A stretch of DNA of 64,000 nt from Oegoconia quadripuncta (Eukaryota > Arthropoda > Insecta > Lepidoptera > Autostichidae), in the NCBI GenBank assembly GCA_949316235.1, contig OX438759.1, positions 13,367,618 through 13,431,617 on the forward strand, in the 5' to 3' direction. Every line of letters starts with the position of its first letter. Position 1 is the first letter of the stretch. Made by a program: the position numbers and the translations under genes. This document shows, piece after piece, positions 45,901-60,900 of this stretch. The notes beneath the pieces are model-generated. The model was not told where the DNA came from. It searched no databases and saw nothing but the letters and a program-made list of their open reading frames with translations.

Positions 45901-48900
45901 TGAGCAAGGAGGAACTATAGACAAGGTACGGCTGAGTTTCACAGAGTGCACGCGGGGGCCAAGTTGTATGGCACGAGGGTCGTGCACATGTTTTCTATTG
46001 AACAGAAAGCATCTCAGGTTTCATGATCATAATCGAATGTGAATACGTTGCGATTTGCCTATAGTAGCTTGCAATAATATCGCCTTTGCCCGAGCACCCT
46101 TTACCACGCGACTGGCACGCGTCCCGGTCTCTAGTAACGCCCACCCCCGAACCCACCATCTCTCCGTCATATATAAACATCCATGACTCGGAAATAAATG
46201 TTTGTATTCATCACACAAACATTTACCCGGAACCGTTGGTGTCGCTGACAGGGTCACTATCCACTACACCAATCGGTCATCTTCGGTCGACGGTCGGTCA
46301 ATTAATAATCCTTTACATACCTACGTGAGGTGAGAGAGAGAGAGAGAGAGTGAGAGAGACACCCGTCTGTTCATAGAACATTCACGGTCAGCACCACATA
46401 ATGAATTCAATCGTTATCAATCTATCACCCTTATCATATCTATCTAACGTTCTACGTATTGAAGCTGTCTGTAAGTAGTTGGCCACTACAAACATAATAC
46501 TTCAATTTCAGTAGTCAATTTCGTAGATACTAGATAAACATGATAGAATAGTATCATACGAATGAGCCTTTACAAGTGGGTTACGTCATACTAATTATAA
46601 TTAAATATCATGACTAGTAAACTACACATTGACCGTTTGGTGTAGGGAAACCAACGGTTGCGGGTTCGAATCCCGCGGGGGGTAAATGTTTGTGTGATGA
46701 ATACGAACATTTATTTCCGAGTCTTGGATGTTTACCTATATAAATATTTATGTAAGTTTATCCGTTATCTTGTATCCATAGTAGGTACAAGCTTTGTTTA
46801 GTTTGGGACGTGATGATTGGTGTAAGTGTCCAAAATATTTATTATTTATTATTATATTATTATTATATATTTTCCATCTGGAGACTCATTTTGATTTAGA
46901 GACAATGATGTTCGATTAATATTTTATTTCAAAAAAAATTTCAAGAAAAGAGAAAAAATTTCAGCACGTAAAAAGAATAGAAAGGACCCGTCTCTTCCAG
47001 TGCGTGTCGTATAAGCCGACTAAGGGACTTCACCAAAAACATCTACAAGGTGTTCAATCTACAACGGTAAACCTCGCAACTGGCAGCTCAGACAAACATG
47101 ATTTCGCGCGACATAAACAATTATCGCGCCTGTCATGCTACGGGGGCTTGTATAAATTTGCTCGTTTTTACAGCGATGAGTTCACAATCGGTTACGTGTG
47201 CATTTCTATAAATGTCATAAGGTGAACCGTGGATATTGTTTTAAGCATTAAAATCACCCACCCAAATACTAATGTTTGGTATATTTCTGACCCATTTGGG
47301 ATAAAGGTCACGTTACACATCTAATTCCTATATCCTTTACGCTCTGACGCCCCCCTCTCGCCATGAATTGTAATAAAGTTATTCAAATGGAGATTTTGTA
47401 ACTGTTACTAATATACGTTAACTCTTGTGTTTCATTGTTTCCTGGTAACCAAACATTTTTGGCTTTATTTTGGATTAACGAAAATATATATTCCAAAGGT
47501 ATGCATAAATGTCCACACCAAATCCATTAAAATATTTCAAATTAAATGAACGTCGTGGCAAAGAGGGCCGCAAAAAATGTGCCAATCTCGCGGTCCAGCG
47601 GAGCGCGAGTAATTTGTGCCCTCACGGTCTTAACATAACATCTATAGAATATCATCACAACTGATAAATGTATATAAAGAATTAAAAACTGGGATAGATC
47701 AACATTTTCCTCTATAGTAGAGCTTAGGATTAACAAGTGGATACTGCTATTACTGTTAGGTCCTCACCTATGAAATTGGCATTTGGTATGAAGAATACCA
47801 TTAAGACTGTTTACTCCATACAAACATTTTTGATTTTTTTTTGGGAACGGTAAATCCAAATTTAGCTAAACTTTGTGCGTTAATTTTTAAAAGTAACCGC
47901 TTTATAAAAGTTTCAGCGAATCTAAGAAATGATTATGGGAAGCACATGAAAAGAGCTCTATTCAATTTTTTTTTATTATGTGATTTAGCCCAGAAATTAA
48001 AAAATATTTCATGTGAAACCTTGAAATAATATTCCATTTTCCAAATATAAAACACATTTCAAAATCGCAAGAATTGGTACATTTGATTAACGAAGAAAAA
48101 AATCTCCAATTTCACAGGTAAAGACCCAATATATTAATTTGACCAGATGTTAGACAAGATGGAAAAGAAAAGCGTTCGGTGGAGGGGTAATACCCAACAA
48201 TATTTTATTTAAAGATTCTCTTGCCTGAGCCTGAAACCCATCTATCTAAAATAAAAAAGCAACATTCTTTAAATGTCACTAGCGTTCCGCCCGCGGCTTC
48301 GCTTGCGTGGAATAATATCATGGCGGAAATTTGTTTATCCCGCGGGAACTACTCAATTTTTCGGGATAAAAAATATCCATGCCATACCCATCCAAATCGG
48401 TTCATCCGTTTGCCGTGATTAAGCAACAAACAAACAAATAAACAAACATCCAAACTTTCGCATTTATAAGGTCAATTATGATAGTTAAGTCTCTTACTAA
48501 TAAATTTTGCTAGGGGCAGTTTGTATGATGAATACGGACATGTGTAACCGAGTTATGTATGTTTCATTAATATATGTACCTAATATTAAAAAAAAAAATA
48601 TTTATGTGTAGTCAAGCCTAGTTGCTTAATGCGGAACTAGTTACGCTGCATGTGTATCCAAAGATATTTATTCATTATTTATTCTTAATATAAATTATTG
48701 TTAAGAAAGATCAATTCATTTTTTAAACCGAAATGAACAAAACAAAAATGCTACATTTCGATTTATTTAGTGATGATGGCTATTATGCTGTATTAACAGA
48801 GGCCTATTAGTACCTACTGTTTTCAGGGTTTGTGTGGGTATAGATAGGTATACTTCAAACCCTGTAGCTGCGTAGTAAATATCCGTTATGTGTGTAGTAT

Positions 48901-51900
48901 AATGTGTTTGTGCTGTCGGATTAGGTTCCCCTTTCATTTTCATCAAGTTTTATGAGACGTCAGTGACATAAAATAGAAATGAACTGCCGTCGACAAAGGT
49001 TTTACAGACCTGTACGGTGCGCACTTTGTTTAATATCAAGCGTTGTCCAAATGTATTTCCTAATTTTACTTAAACATTATTATCAATGAATCCCTGGATG
49101 TTTAGTGTTATGTAATAAAACTAGAAAACCTTGTAAGTTCTCCTGTCTGTCTGTGTATAACAGCTGTTTAACTCACGAACTACTTGGGAAGGGTATTTCG
49201 GTAATTTTACAAAGACGCTTACTTATTGTATATCATGTTACCATTTAGTTGGTTAATGCCCGTAAATGGTATAATACCCGTAAATACCAGTTCATGCTGA
49301 GAAAAATACGAGGGCGACACTGAAAGTTCTTAGAACTGGCCACGTGGCCACGACTCAAATAAGCTCAAATTTTGAAAATGGTAGACTCTCTTTGCACATA
49401 TGTATGTATTTCATTCATTTGTCATTTTGTTTTACGATTTGGCGGCAAATTGAAAATTGTATGTGTCACGTCAGCATAAATTTAACGCGAGAAAATTTTC
49501 GTGCAATGATTTTTTTATGACTTTCGATGTCATTTAAGTCAACAAGAAAGTTAAGATAGACTTCGATTGGCCTTTCACGATGAAGCCCCTTCTCGTGGCA
49601 CTGTTTACAACTGGTTTAATGAGTTTAAACGTGGTCGCACTAATCTCACCGATGATCTGCGTGAGGGACTGCCTTCTACGGCAACGACCGAAGATAACAT
49701 CAGTGTTGTGCGGCGTATGATAGAGACTGACAAAAGAGTGACATATCAGCAGATTCGGATAAGCTTAGGCATTGGTATGAGTCAAGTGTACAAAATCCTC
49801 CATGAACATTTAGCGGTCAGGAAGCATTGTGCCCGGTGGATACCTCATAATTTGACAGAGGCCCAAAAACTCCGTCGTGGTGATTGGTGCGGCAAAATGG
49901 TTCAAAGATTTAACGGAGGTGACTCCAATGCTGTGTTCGACATACTTACGGGTGACGAAAGCTAGATTTACAGTTATGATCCTGAAACTAAAAGACAGTC
50001 TGCTGAGTGGGTGTTGCCTTCCCAGGAGTTGCCAAGTAAAGTGAAGAGAGGTCAAAGCGCGGGAAAAAATATGGTGGCCTCGTTCTTCGGAAGGACAGGT
50101 CATTACGCAGCAATTGTTTTAAAGGATTGAAAAACAGTTACTGCAGAGTGGTACACTAATAATTGTTTGCCACTTGTCTTGGAAAAAGTTCGGGAGAAAC
50201 GACCTCACAGAAGGATCCTCCTTCACCACGACAACGCCTCTTCGCACACCGCCAAGCAAGCGATCGACTATTTGGGTCACCCGCCGTATAGCCCCGACCT
50301 CGCTCCTTGCGGTTTTTATTTATTCCCGAAAATAATAGAAAAACTTCGAGGAAAACGTTTTATGGAGGCCGAGGCAGCAGTGTGGCTGCGTTTCAAAAGG
50401 CCGTCGAAGAGAGGCCTAAGGACGAGTGGGCAAAGCGCTTTTCCCAGTGGTTCCATCGGACGCAGCGATGTACTGATGCGAATGGAAGTTATTTTGAAAC
50501 GATATAATAAAACTAATTACTTGCTAGTTTGTTTAGTTTTTCATTTTCTAAGAACTTTCAGTGTCACCCTCGTAAACACGAAAAAAATTATAATAATTTG
50601 ACTTAGCGAAAACTTTTGCCCATCGACGTTAGTACTACATATATTAATTCTGTGCCACCGCTCTAGTATGAATCCTACAACCTTAGAATCTTCAAGAGCA
50701 GGGTGAATGGGCATCTATTGAGATGGCGTGCTTTATCAAGTGAGATTGTGGTCAAACGCGTATCCGTTAATCATAAAAAAAAACATCAAAAACTGCATAA
50801 ATGACTTTGTATTTAAAGTGTATATTATCACTACAGCATCCTTCTGAGGAATATTCAACACTCACCTGACTGGTCTTTTTAATGCAGATTTGTACAGATT
50901 GTCAATTTTATATCCCGGGACGATCGGTTGCGATGGGAAATAACTGTATTTTATTTCAAAGCTACTTACCGGCCACCTTGGAGTGGTATGCTACACCCAC
51001 GCCGCAGACGCCATTGTCGCGCGCGGCCGCTACCTCCCCTGCGCACCGCGTGCCGTGGCTGCAAGAAAACATATTTTATAATATAACGTGAAAGCAGTTG
51101 AAGGCCGTAGTTAAGCCTAATCGATGGCCTACGGTGGCGGCTTAAAAATACTGTCAGATAGCCACTAGTCAGGCCCAAATCCACCAATCCGCACTGGGTC
51201 CGCTTAATGGATTATGGCCGATAACTTTACTCAGTGAGAGGAAGTTGTACCCCAACAGTGGGGACGTGTTAATGATGATGATGGATGTGAAAATAGGTAG
51301 TTTTAATTTCGCGATCAGTTGGCGATTATGAATATATTTTTACTGTTAATTATGCTTATGGAAATGGCTTCTATGTTTTATTATCAGAACTGTAGAGTAA
51401 ATTGCGTCTTTCTAGATATTAAATTACCAGGTGTCAATTGAACTGACTTCCTAGAATTCTTACGTTCAGGCATCGACTATGAACCGACTTGTTCTGAGAG
51501 TAATGTCACAAAGACTGTATTTTATAATGGAAATTGCTTTTATGTTTTACTATGATCTTTCCTAACTATAAGTATTCCTAGATAGCGGTACACGAGAAGT
51601 GTACCTGGTAAACCGTGACACATTGGATATATATTTCATCGTCGTTATCATATCAGTCATAGGACTTCCACTGCTAAACATAGGTCTCCCCCATATTATT
51701 GTAACTGCCTTAAAATACATTCTGTATTCCAGCATCTACTCTGCTGGATGAAGACTGAAAATCACCCGATTTGCTGAGTCCCTCTACCCATTCAGCTCAA
51801 CTTTGTCTTAGTTCTAATAAACTTTTAGTTATTAATTTTGGTATGAATAAATATATTTTTATTTATTTATTTTATTTTATATACTTCCCTCGAATTTCAA

Positions 51901-54900
51901 GTTTTTTTTTGCAGAACGGATAAGCGCTTAACCTCAATGGCTTCTTAAGGTCGAAGGTGACCCAGGACCCAGAACCCCAGCATATCTTATCTCAAGCAGC
52001 CGGAACGCAACAACGCTATGAACATTAATGTAACAATTTGTGTACGGTGGTAACTGACATTTAAAAATGTCCTACCACCAACCATCTATGTTTCCTGCAT
52101 ATCTGGGTCCACATTCTCGCGAGCTCGACATTTCACTGTCGGCACGATGCGCGAGAATCGGGTGATCCGACATTATGAGTCGTCGATAATTTTCTCTGCT
52201 TAGGGTAGTTGTGGACGGATTCTAATGCACTGCCTGCTATTCGTCCTTTCTGAGGCGCTTTCTCGTTTAGACAATTCCTTAGAATCTTCTTAGAATATTG
52301 TATATATATAATAATATTAGAATTATATTAGGGCATGAGCTAAAGAAACTGTAGTATTTTCTTGAATTTTGAAATCAATGTAGATTGAAATGATGAAGTG
52401 AAAATTACATAACTTGAACTCATTGTTAACCAAATCGTAAATATTTGTAAGTAATCTATTCATGTAGTATTTATTTACTATAAATACATAATAGCCAAGA
52501 GATATTTAAATTAAGTTTACTATTTTATTTCAGTATGGACAATCCACAGCGAGAATTTAATTATCCTATATTAAATTTGGAACACAATTTAGGAAGCTTA
52601 GAGACAGAGGGCAGGCGTAATATTTTATGAATATTCTCTTGTGTAATCTAATTTTATATTCGTGTTAGTTATGAACCTACAAAATTTATTTATTATAATT
52701 TTACAACTCATATTCTAACCTTGGGTTTCATAACGGTTTCTATTTCGACTGAATTTGTGCATGTGTTCTCTAATTTTATTTGTGAAGCAATATGCCGCTG
52801 TCAATTCTGCACAACATTGTCAGTGACAAAAAGTAAAGTATTCTCTGCCTACCTGCCATCGGGAAACGGGCGTTATATATAAAATATGTATATGCCATCA
52901 TCGTAAAGTAAGGGTCTATCTATAAAATACATTGTAGATCTTATAGAAGAGAAGGAGTACCAATATTTATTTCAATGAGTTTAAATTGTCACGTAGCCAT
53001 TATCGAGCAATTTAAAAATAAAATATTAATACATAACTAACATTTCTATAAATTTTAATAATATAACCATCTGTAGGCACAAACTAGATATCTATAAATA
53101 ACGTAGGTATACAGAATAAATATATGCTTAAAGGCTACTTCAAGACAGTCAATAACTTCTCTGTATCCTCGTGAGTAGATAAAGTTAGTTATATATTTAA
53201 AAGAAACGGGTCTATACCGCTAATATTGCAGTATCTGTGCCTATTTTGATTAGCAATGGATTACATTCTTGTATGTTTGGTTATTTTATTTTGGTATATA
53301 TATCTCTATCTATCATAGTAACTTTTACAAAAATATCTAGTAGATTACTTATGTATTCCATTGAATTATCGATACCTTACCTGTGGGCTCTCTGACCTTT
53401 TGTCTACTGAGGATGAAATAAAATACCTACCTACAAATTCCGAGATGCCGCTCCCATTACAAAGTTAAATTCATGAATAAATAAGAAACTCACGAACTTT
53501 TCTTCCACAAAAAATAAAGGTATAGTCATTCAATTATCCTTAAAGTAATTACATAGATTGCGATAGCAAACTTAAAGGTTACCAGGGAACGTCAATTTAT
53601 GGTTAAGTGACAAAACAATTAGAATTGGGACAAAGGGTGGTTTGATTCATAGTAGTACTTTTTAAATGCCGTTCTGGCTTGCTCACTACCATGAAATCGG
53701 GCTCTACGCTCCATCTACGGTTACCGTAGCATAATGCTACGACATATAATATTTCTTATCGGATATTTTTGAGTATCTAACAGGAAAGGAGCAATACTCA
53801 CGTTCAAGAGGCTACTTATATAGTCACCCTCAGATTGTATTAAATAGAAGATTGATATATATAGATTATGTCGTTTGCATATGAAGAATGATAATTGATT
53901 TTATATACGTACCAAGGTTATTATAATTGATAATTTCGAAAATTGAATCGTGGATGTTGTTTCAAGCGTCGTGTTTTTGCGTTATCTCTGACTACCCCGA
54001 TAGGAATAAACGTGACGTTATGTATGATAACTCACATATCTGTAGTTTACATTGTCTGCTGAGAAACAGACTCGGCTCGATCAGTGGCTACTGCTACAGA
54101 TACTAATTTACATGCAGATCGGTAGAAGAGACTATGAAAAGAAGAAAATAATTAAACATCCCGGGTGCTCACACTCTTTTTAGGGAGTTATCTGAACGTC
54201 TGGTTGATGCATCCCACGATTGGAGGGCTGGCCAATATTTTGGTCAAAGAATCAGCCTTACTATACAACGAGGCAACGCGGCCAGCCTTCTGGGTACCAG
54301 TCCACCAACCAGAGATTTGGGGCTAGTTTTTTATTTGTGATTTTTTTTTCTAATAAATTGTATAAGTATTGTTTATAAATATTCTAGTAACTCTTATGTA
54401 TCAATTGTATCAAACAATTATTCTTTGATTGTAATATATGAGAAAAACAATTTTGATTTAAATAACTAAATAAATATTGTATGCAATGATTAAACATCCT
54501 TAATAATTTTTTGAGATTATCCGTAGCCTGTGTCAATTCAAATTCAGACGGTCTGAATCGTGCAAGAACAGGTAACGATGGACAAACCTTTCTCGCGAGA
54601 TATTGTACGACAATTTTAAATAATAGTCAAACCTTACCATCAACTGACCTAGTCAGCTACATTATCTTTTGCAAATGTCCAGTAAAAATGGGATCGTATG
54701 AACACTTACCTGTTGAACCAGTCGTCCGTGTACCTCGGGTAGGGGAACGGGTCGTTACTACTAAAGTCGTATGACGCCTCCGCATTCTAGAACAAGGGGA
54801 TAAAAGCTTAGTGACTAATAGACTAAGCATTAGTCTATTATTACATGCTAACTATAGTGAAGGAAGTAATAAGAATTCGTTGTCTGCTCAGGAGTATTAA

Positions 54901-57900
54901 CTGATGGACTTTGATATCAACCAAACACCCCACACACTGTATTAAAAGCTAAATATCTTCGAAATGGCTTGACCGATTTCCATCAAACATGGTTAAGAAA
55001 CTATTTCCGAATTTAACCCTAAATATGAAAAATGTAACTTTGAAAAATCTCCGAAAAATCTTTAATGTCATCCAAATACACATAAAAACCGTGTTGAAAG
55101 GTAAACATCTTCCAACCTGCTTTTAATCAAACATAGCTAATAACCTGTCCCCTCGTTTAGGATTTAATATAAAAAACGAACTCAAATCGGACCACGCCTT
55201 ACTGAGATACGTCCTGACAAAGATTGGATCCACACAACGCCATCAAACACATAACACCCATTGTTTTTCGTCAGGGGTTAAAAATGGTAACTCCATGGAT
55301 AATGTTATCATGCTTCCTTTTCAAGCTATATCATTCGCAGTTCGCAAACTGTGGTCAGCGAGAATTACAAGCTCGCGCCGCTTGCATGACCCTGACCAAG
55401 CAAAGAGTTCACAACGCTTATGTTAAGGGTTATGCCCCAACAGTGGGCGGTTGATATTTCTAAAAAATTGCTTAGGTTTTCGAACTTAAGGAAAAAGCTA
55501 AAAGAATTCTTTTTATACCTTCATTATAAAGCTTAATGTTCAATACAGTATTCCTTTTTGAGATAGGTACAGGGAAGATAGGATTCTGATGGAGCAATTT
55601 GCATAGTATAATGAGAGGAGCGAGAACAGGGTCAGGTTGGAAAGGTGTAATTATTCACAAAATTAATAATACTCCACTTGACTCATTTTGTAGAAGGAAC
55701 AGCATTTTAAAGGGGTGGTAGTTTAGCTAATTAGTTTATTATATTTAAAAAATTTGCTTCAGGAAATACTCTATCTCAATACAGAATTTTATTTAGAAAA
55801 TATATTTATAAAGAAATCAGAAATTGTACAAATAAAGCATTACAAATGGGTGTTGATAGTGGGTATTTATTTTGACATCACAAATAGTCACCTACGATCA
55901 GACTAACTTTCAAATCAATAGAGCCAAAATTCGAGAGATTGCATTGTTTTATTACAGAATTCCTATAACTGGCTCCATCATCAGATCAGCTCAGTGATAC
56001 AATCATATTGTATTATTGTAGGCAACGAGATTGCTCTTAAACGGTGAAGGAAATCCTCGTAAGGAAAACCTGTATACCTGAGAAATAAAAATTGTAAGAC
56101 ATGCGAAGTCCCCAACCCGCATTGGGCCAGCGTGGTGGAATATGGCCTATACTCGCTCATTATTCAAGGGAAGGCCTATATCGCTGCAGTGGGATGTTTA
56201 CGGGCTGTTGATGATGATCCGATTTAACTTGTAACATTTCACCTGAACTTATAAATATACAAGATAAGTCAAAAGCTTGAGAAAATTGCGACGATTTCAA
56301 AGGTTTTAACAACAAACATTTTATGCTCCTAAACAAATGAAATGCAAAAGAAGTGTGACAAAAATAAGTGAAAATGACATAACTATCACGCGGGAAATCC
56401 AATATGTTGTTTTTGGGTGTGATTTTTTTCACCGCGTGACTAAATTAATGAGGTCGTCGTGACATTTAAATGATTGCGTACATGAAGTTGGAAAATTTAC
56501 GAATATTGGGGCGTGAGTTTGGTAGGCGCCCGCCCGTATGTCAACACATTAATATTTCTTAGAATTATTCACTATTTATACGTCATTATGTAGAGAATTA
56601 TATAAAGTCCTAATTTATTAGTCATTGAACACGTGATTGTGTAGGTCCAAATTCAAAATAAAAATTTAATTTATACAAATCCGAACCGCCTACAATTTGA
56701 GTGCGACAACGCGTGTAGCGTGGAAAATACACACATACTTATATATATTCAGGTGGATGTAAACTTTTTTGTGAGCACTTAATTGTTACTCGAAGTACCC
56801 ACACTATGTTTTATTACTTTAGGAAAACCTATAATTGGCAAATGTTAAGGTAAACCAAATATTCTATTTGTTAAATAGCTGTAGGTGTTGTAAATAAAAT
56901 AAAAAAAATTATTTGGAGTACTTTGAACCATCTTTGAATCACTTTGAATCACGTGTTCAATGAACCGGATCTAATAACTAAAGCCCTTGTACACTAACTT
57001 TTAGGCGTTAAATCATCATATCTAGTTTGTTACAAAATAATAATGTAATATGCAGGGAAAGCGCGCGTCGCTTCACGGATAGACAGGGATTTCTTGAAAT
57101 AATATAAAATGTTAGTGTTCAATAATCATTATATTAGTCTATTTGTCCCAAAATAATGTTAAAAATATGATAATTTGTTCGTGAGTTCGTTCGGCCGTGC
57201 TCTGCCAGCGGAATTAAAATTGAGATTCAGGTAATTAGGCTGCCCGCGCTGTCCGCATTAACCAAGGTCTAAAATGTAAGTATTTCACCGTACAATGGGT
57301 ACGTCACAAGCAATGGGAAATGGCCTCCCTGTATTTTTACGTGTAATTTAATAATAAATAAAAACATACTATTAAAAGAAACAAAATATATAATCATCTC
57401 TTTTTATTTTACATAATAAGCAATAAGAAGCACTATCTAATAAATTCCATAAGTCGGAATTCGGCCACAAAACGGCCACGAAAAGAGAAGTCATATGAAA
57501 ACATTATTTATACAAACGTGCTAATGATTCTTGTGGATTCAGAAAACAACAGGAAAATTATATTATAATAGTCTTATAACAATACCTACCTAATGTACCT
57601 ACTGGTATTTAAGTTATTCAGCTTTTACTTTGCACTATCCAACTTCTTATTAAAAAAGCTTCTTTAACTGAGGTTGTCTGGAAGAAATCGCTATCAGCGA
57701 TAAGACCGCCTTTGTACACTTCATCATCTATGTTAAATGTTCTTTGTATTATATTTTTGTGTGCAATAAAGAATTTAATAATAATAATAATACCTAATTG
57801 CCAGTAATTGTTTAGAATATGTAGGCTTTTGTTGTTGTAGTTGTTGAATGATGAATGTGGATATACAGAGCAAACTGCTCATTATATTCTGTGGGATTGT

Positions 57901-60900
57901 CTAATGAACTGAGTATCATGGTGAATAAAGTGTCATTGTATAACCATCCGGTCTTCTACACTGATTTAATGGCTAGCCGACATAATTTTCTAGTCTTTAG
58001 AAAATTTTGCGACGATTACTACTGCGTTGTGGCGCTGTCCATGGTGTATCAAAACTAAGGTATCAAGCATTGCTTGATCCCCTTCCCCATAGGTTAAGCC
58101 TAGTGCTGCTTTTGAATTCATTTAGCTACACTCCCATTTGCCGAGGGGGATGAGAAACTTCTTTCCTACTTCACTCTTCTTTAATTAGTCTGGGGCCTAA
58201 GGCAGCAATAGAGGCACGAAGGACACCGTCTACTTTCAGTAGGCGCCGTGCAGAGTACCACTGTTGATCCTAGCTTATAGGAGTTACAATGGGACGAGTG
58301 TGGAGGCGGGTAATAACGACTATATAAATCGAAAATTTCGAAAATCAAATCAAACATAGTTGGTTACTATCATCCAGATAGCAAACCAATTATGTTAAAG
58401 CTTAATATCTTTGAAACGGCCTTACTTGTTTTCATTTAACAGAGCTAAGTAACCATCGCGAGGTTTACTCTAATATTTCTTTATTATAAGTGATAACCTA
58501 CAGTAGAACGTAAACATCGAAATTACGCAACGTATCTTTCTGGACACACGAACAGTAGCAGTTTTATAGTAACTTTTCCCTTTCATTAATGTCATAAACA
58601 TGCATTCAGGACACGGAAACCTCAACGGTCGCTTTGAGCATAAGCAGAAGTAAACGGTAAGTCCATAGGCAACGATTATGTCGACTGTACATTCCAGACA
58701 TTTATATTTATTGTGTTTACGTATTTAGCAGTCACGCACGTGTATTGTGAGGCGAGCGCTGAAAATAGCTTCTCGTTTTCTCTTTCACATTACCTACTAT
58801 AGGCGGCTGACGAAGTTGCACCAAAACAACGAACCCGCCTTTTCACATTTGATTAAAGCTAAATACAAGTCGTGCAAAAACTTTTATTGTTATAACCCGT
58901 TATGCACACCAAGTTACTTTTTTGTTTATGCAATTACCATTTAATTACATCAATCGTCCTATTTTGTGTCTGTCTCTAACCGCCTCCGTGGCTCAATGTA
59001 AACAACATTGGGTTTACGATTCGGAGGTCGCGGGTTCGATCCCCAGCGGGGTACATGTTTAAGTACTCGGTTTGGTTGGTGGTAGCATTTTAAATATCCG
59101 CCTGGCTAGCTACCACCATCTTATCTAAATCTGCCGCCAAGCCTTCGACCTCATCTTCACTTAACATCAGGTGTGATTGAGGTCAAGTACGAACCCGTCT
59201 TGCATAAAAAAAAAGTGTTACAATAGACAGCATGACGCAAAGGGTTCATTTAATTACGTGTTTGAAACACTACTTTTTTTACGATCATACATTTGCAAAA
59301 TAAGTAACAATCCCTCTTAGAAAATATTATATTTTACGGTCGAATTTTTATTCGACTTTTTAACTCCTGAAAACATCATGACATACAATTGGGGTAATTT
59401 AGAGTTATTCACAAAACTGGCTCCCCAGAGAAGAAGAGTGAAAGAAAGTGAGTGGTTGCTCTTTTTATATTAAATAAGTATTTTTACAATTTTATGATTC
59501 GAATAAACAAAGAAAAAAAAGTTATTACACTGAATAACGCAGAGCGGATCATGTTCTTGTCTTGTATATAGTCAGAAATTGTATACTATCTTTTTATAGC
59601 AATTTAAAATTTGCAAACCCTGTTTTTTGCTCATCTTATTAAAGAGAGGATTTCAAGTTTTCATTTTGTATACCGTAAAAAAAATGCTTTTCATTTTGTG
59701 AATTATCTATTCAGTATTCATCGCGGCTACAATTATATCACAACTAACAGCATAATAAAAAAAAATATAGATCGAAACAGTCATGTTTTTTTTTCAATAC
59801 AATACCTAAATCAACGTCATCGATTGTGTTACGTTTGTATTGCTATGTATGTATATTATCTTATGTATTCTGTTAATTGCGACGTTAAGTTAATAACTGC
59901 TCAAGGGCGCGGCATTGACGTCTGTTATAACGGTTACTACGCGATTTTTCGCTACTAGCGCAAAAAACACTGCTACGCGCTACGTAGCAGTGCTACGTCT
60001 GACGTAGCGCTACATCGTAGTGACCAACTGAGGTATTAACACGTTCAGGGACACTGTATCCAGACACAATAGAAGTTTTATTGTTATTACGTCTATAGGC
60101 GTTCACAGTCCGTCAACGTGTTTAGCTATACCGAGTCTAAAATATTATTCAGCACATCCTATACTTCATTTAACTTAATTTGTTCACATTACGCAACTGT
60201 GGTAGCAATTACAATCTGAGACAGACGTCGTTACGCCGTTTAACACAAGTTTAAATGTAACCCCCTCAGACTCATCAATAAGACAATTTGAACTTTAAAA
60301 TGGATTCGGAAAGTTTTAATCTCGTTAAACTTTACCTCCCTCGTACTGCTTAGTTAAATGAAATTTTAGTAAAATTGGGTTCTTCTGCCGTGTATATGAA
60401 TTGGAATTTGAAATATCTCGTCTCTTGCCGTGGGTGTCGTAAAAACTGTCGTAAAGACGGTCGAATTTAAAAAAAAAATTAAATTCAAAATGAAATATCG
60501 AAAAATCAACAAATGTAATAATCGTGATTAGACACCATTACATTGACACAATCATTTTAACCTTTAACCGTCAACCCTATATTGGAATGCTAGATTAAGC
60601 TACCCCACTTTCCATGCATCCGTTCATGCGTGTGTTCAAGTATCATGTGCTAACGTTGTATGTCGATGGTTTGACGATTGAAGTGCTATAGAAAGTGGAT
60701 CCAAACTTCGGCTGCGGGTTAACACACTTTTTCAGTCAGTTTTATTCAAGTAAAATTTTATTGAATTCACCGTCCGAATTCACTATTACATTTCACTCTA
60801 TTCACAATATAAATGGTGGTTCATGAGTGTTATACTTAATTTATTAAACGACGACCTGTTTGGTGTAGCGGTTAGTAACTCTGACCACTATACCAAAAGG

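Noticed and set aside
45851..46042. Short ORF as a gene
   Set aside because: It lies inside the probable solo LTR and shows no conserved motif.
47841..48029. 62-codon frame as a small host gene
   Set aside because: It is inside a dispersed MITE with a second copy at 32470. Partial frame conservation alone is weak evidence.
60037..60123. piggyBac assignment from TTAA at the left end
   Set aside because: The right end reads GTTTA, not TTAA, and the inverted ends do not resemble the piggyBac ends I know, so the superfamily was left open.
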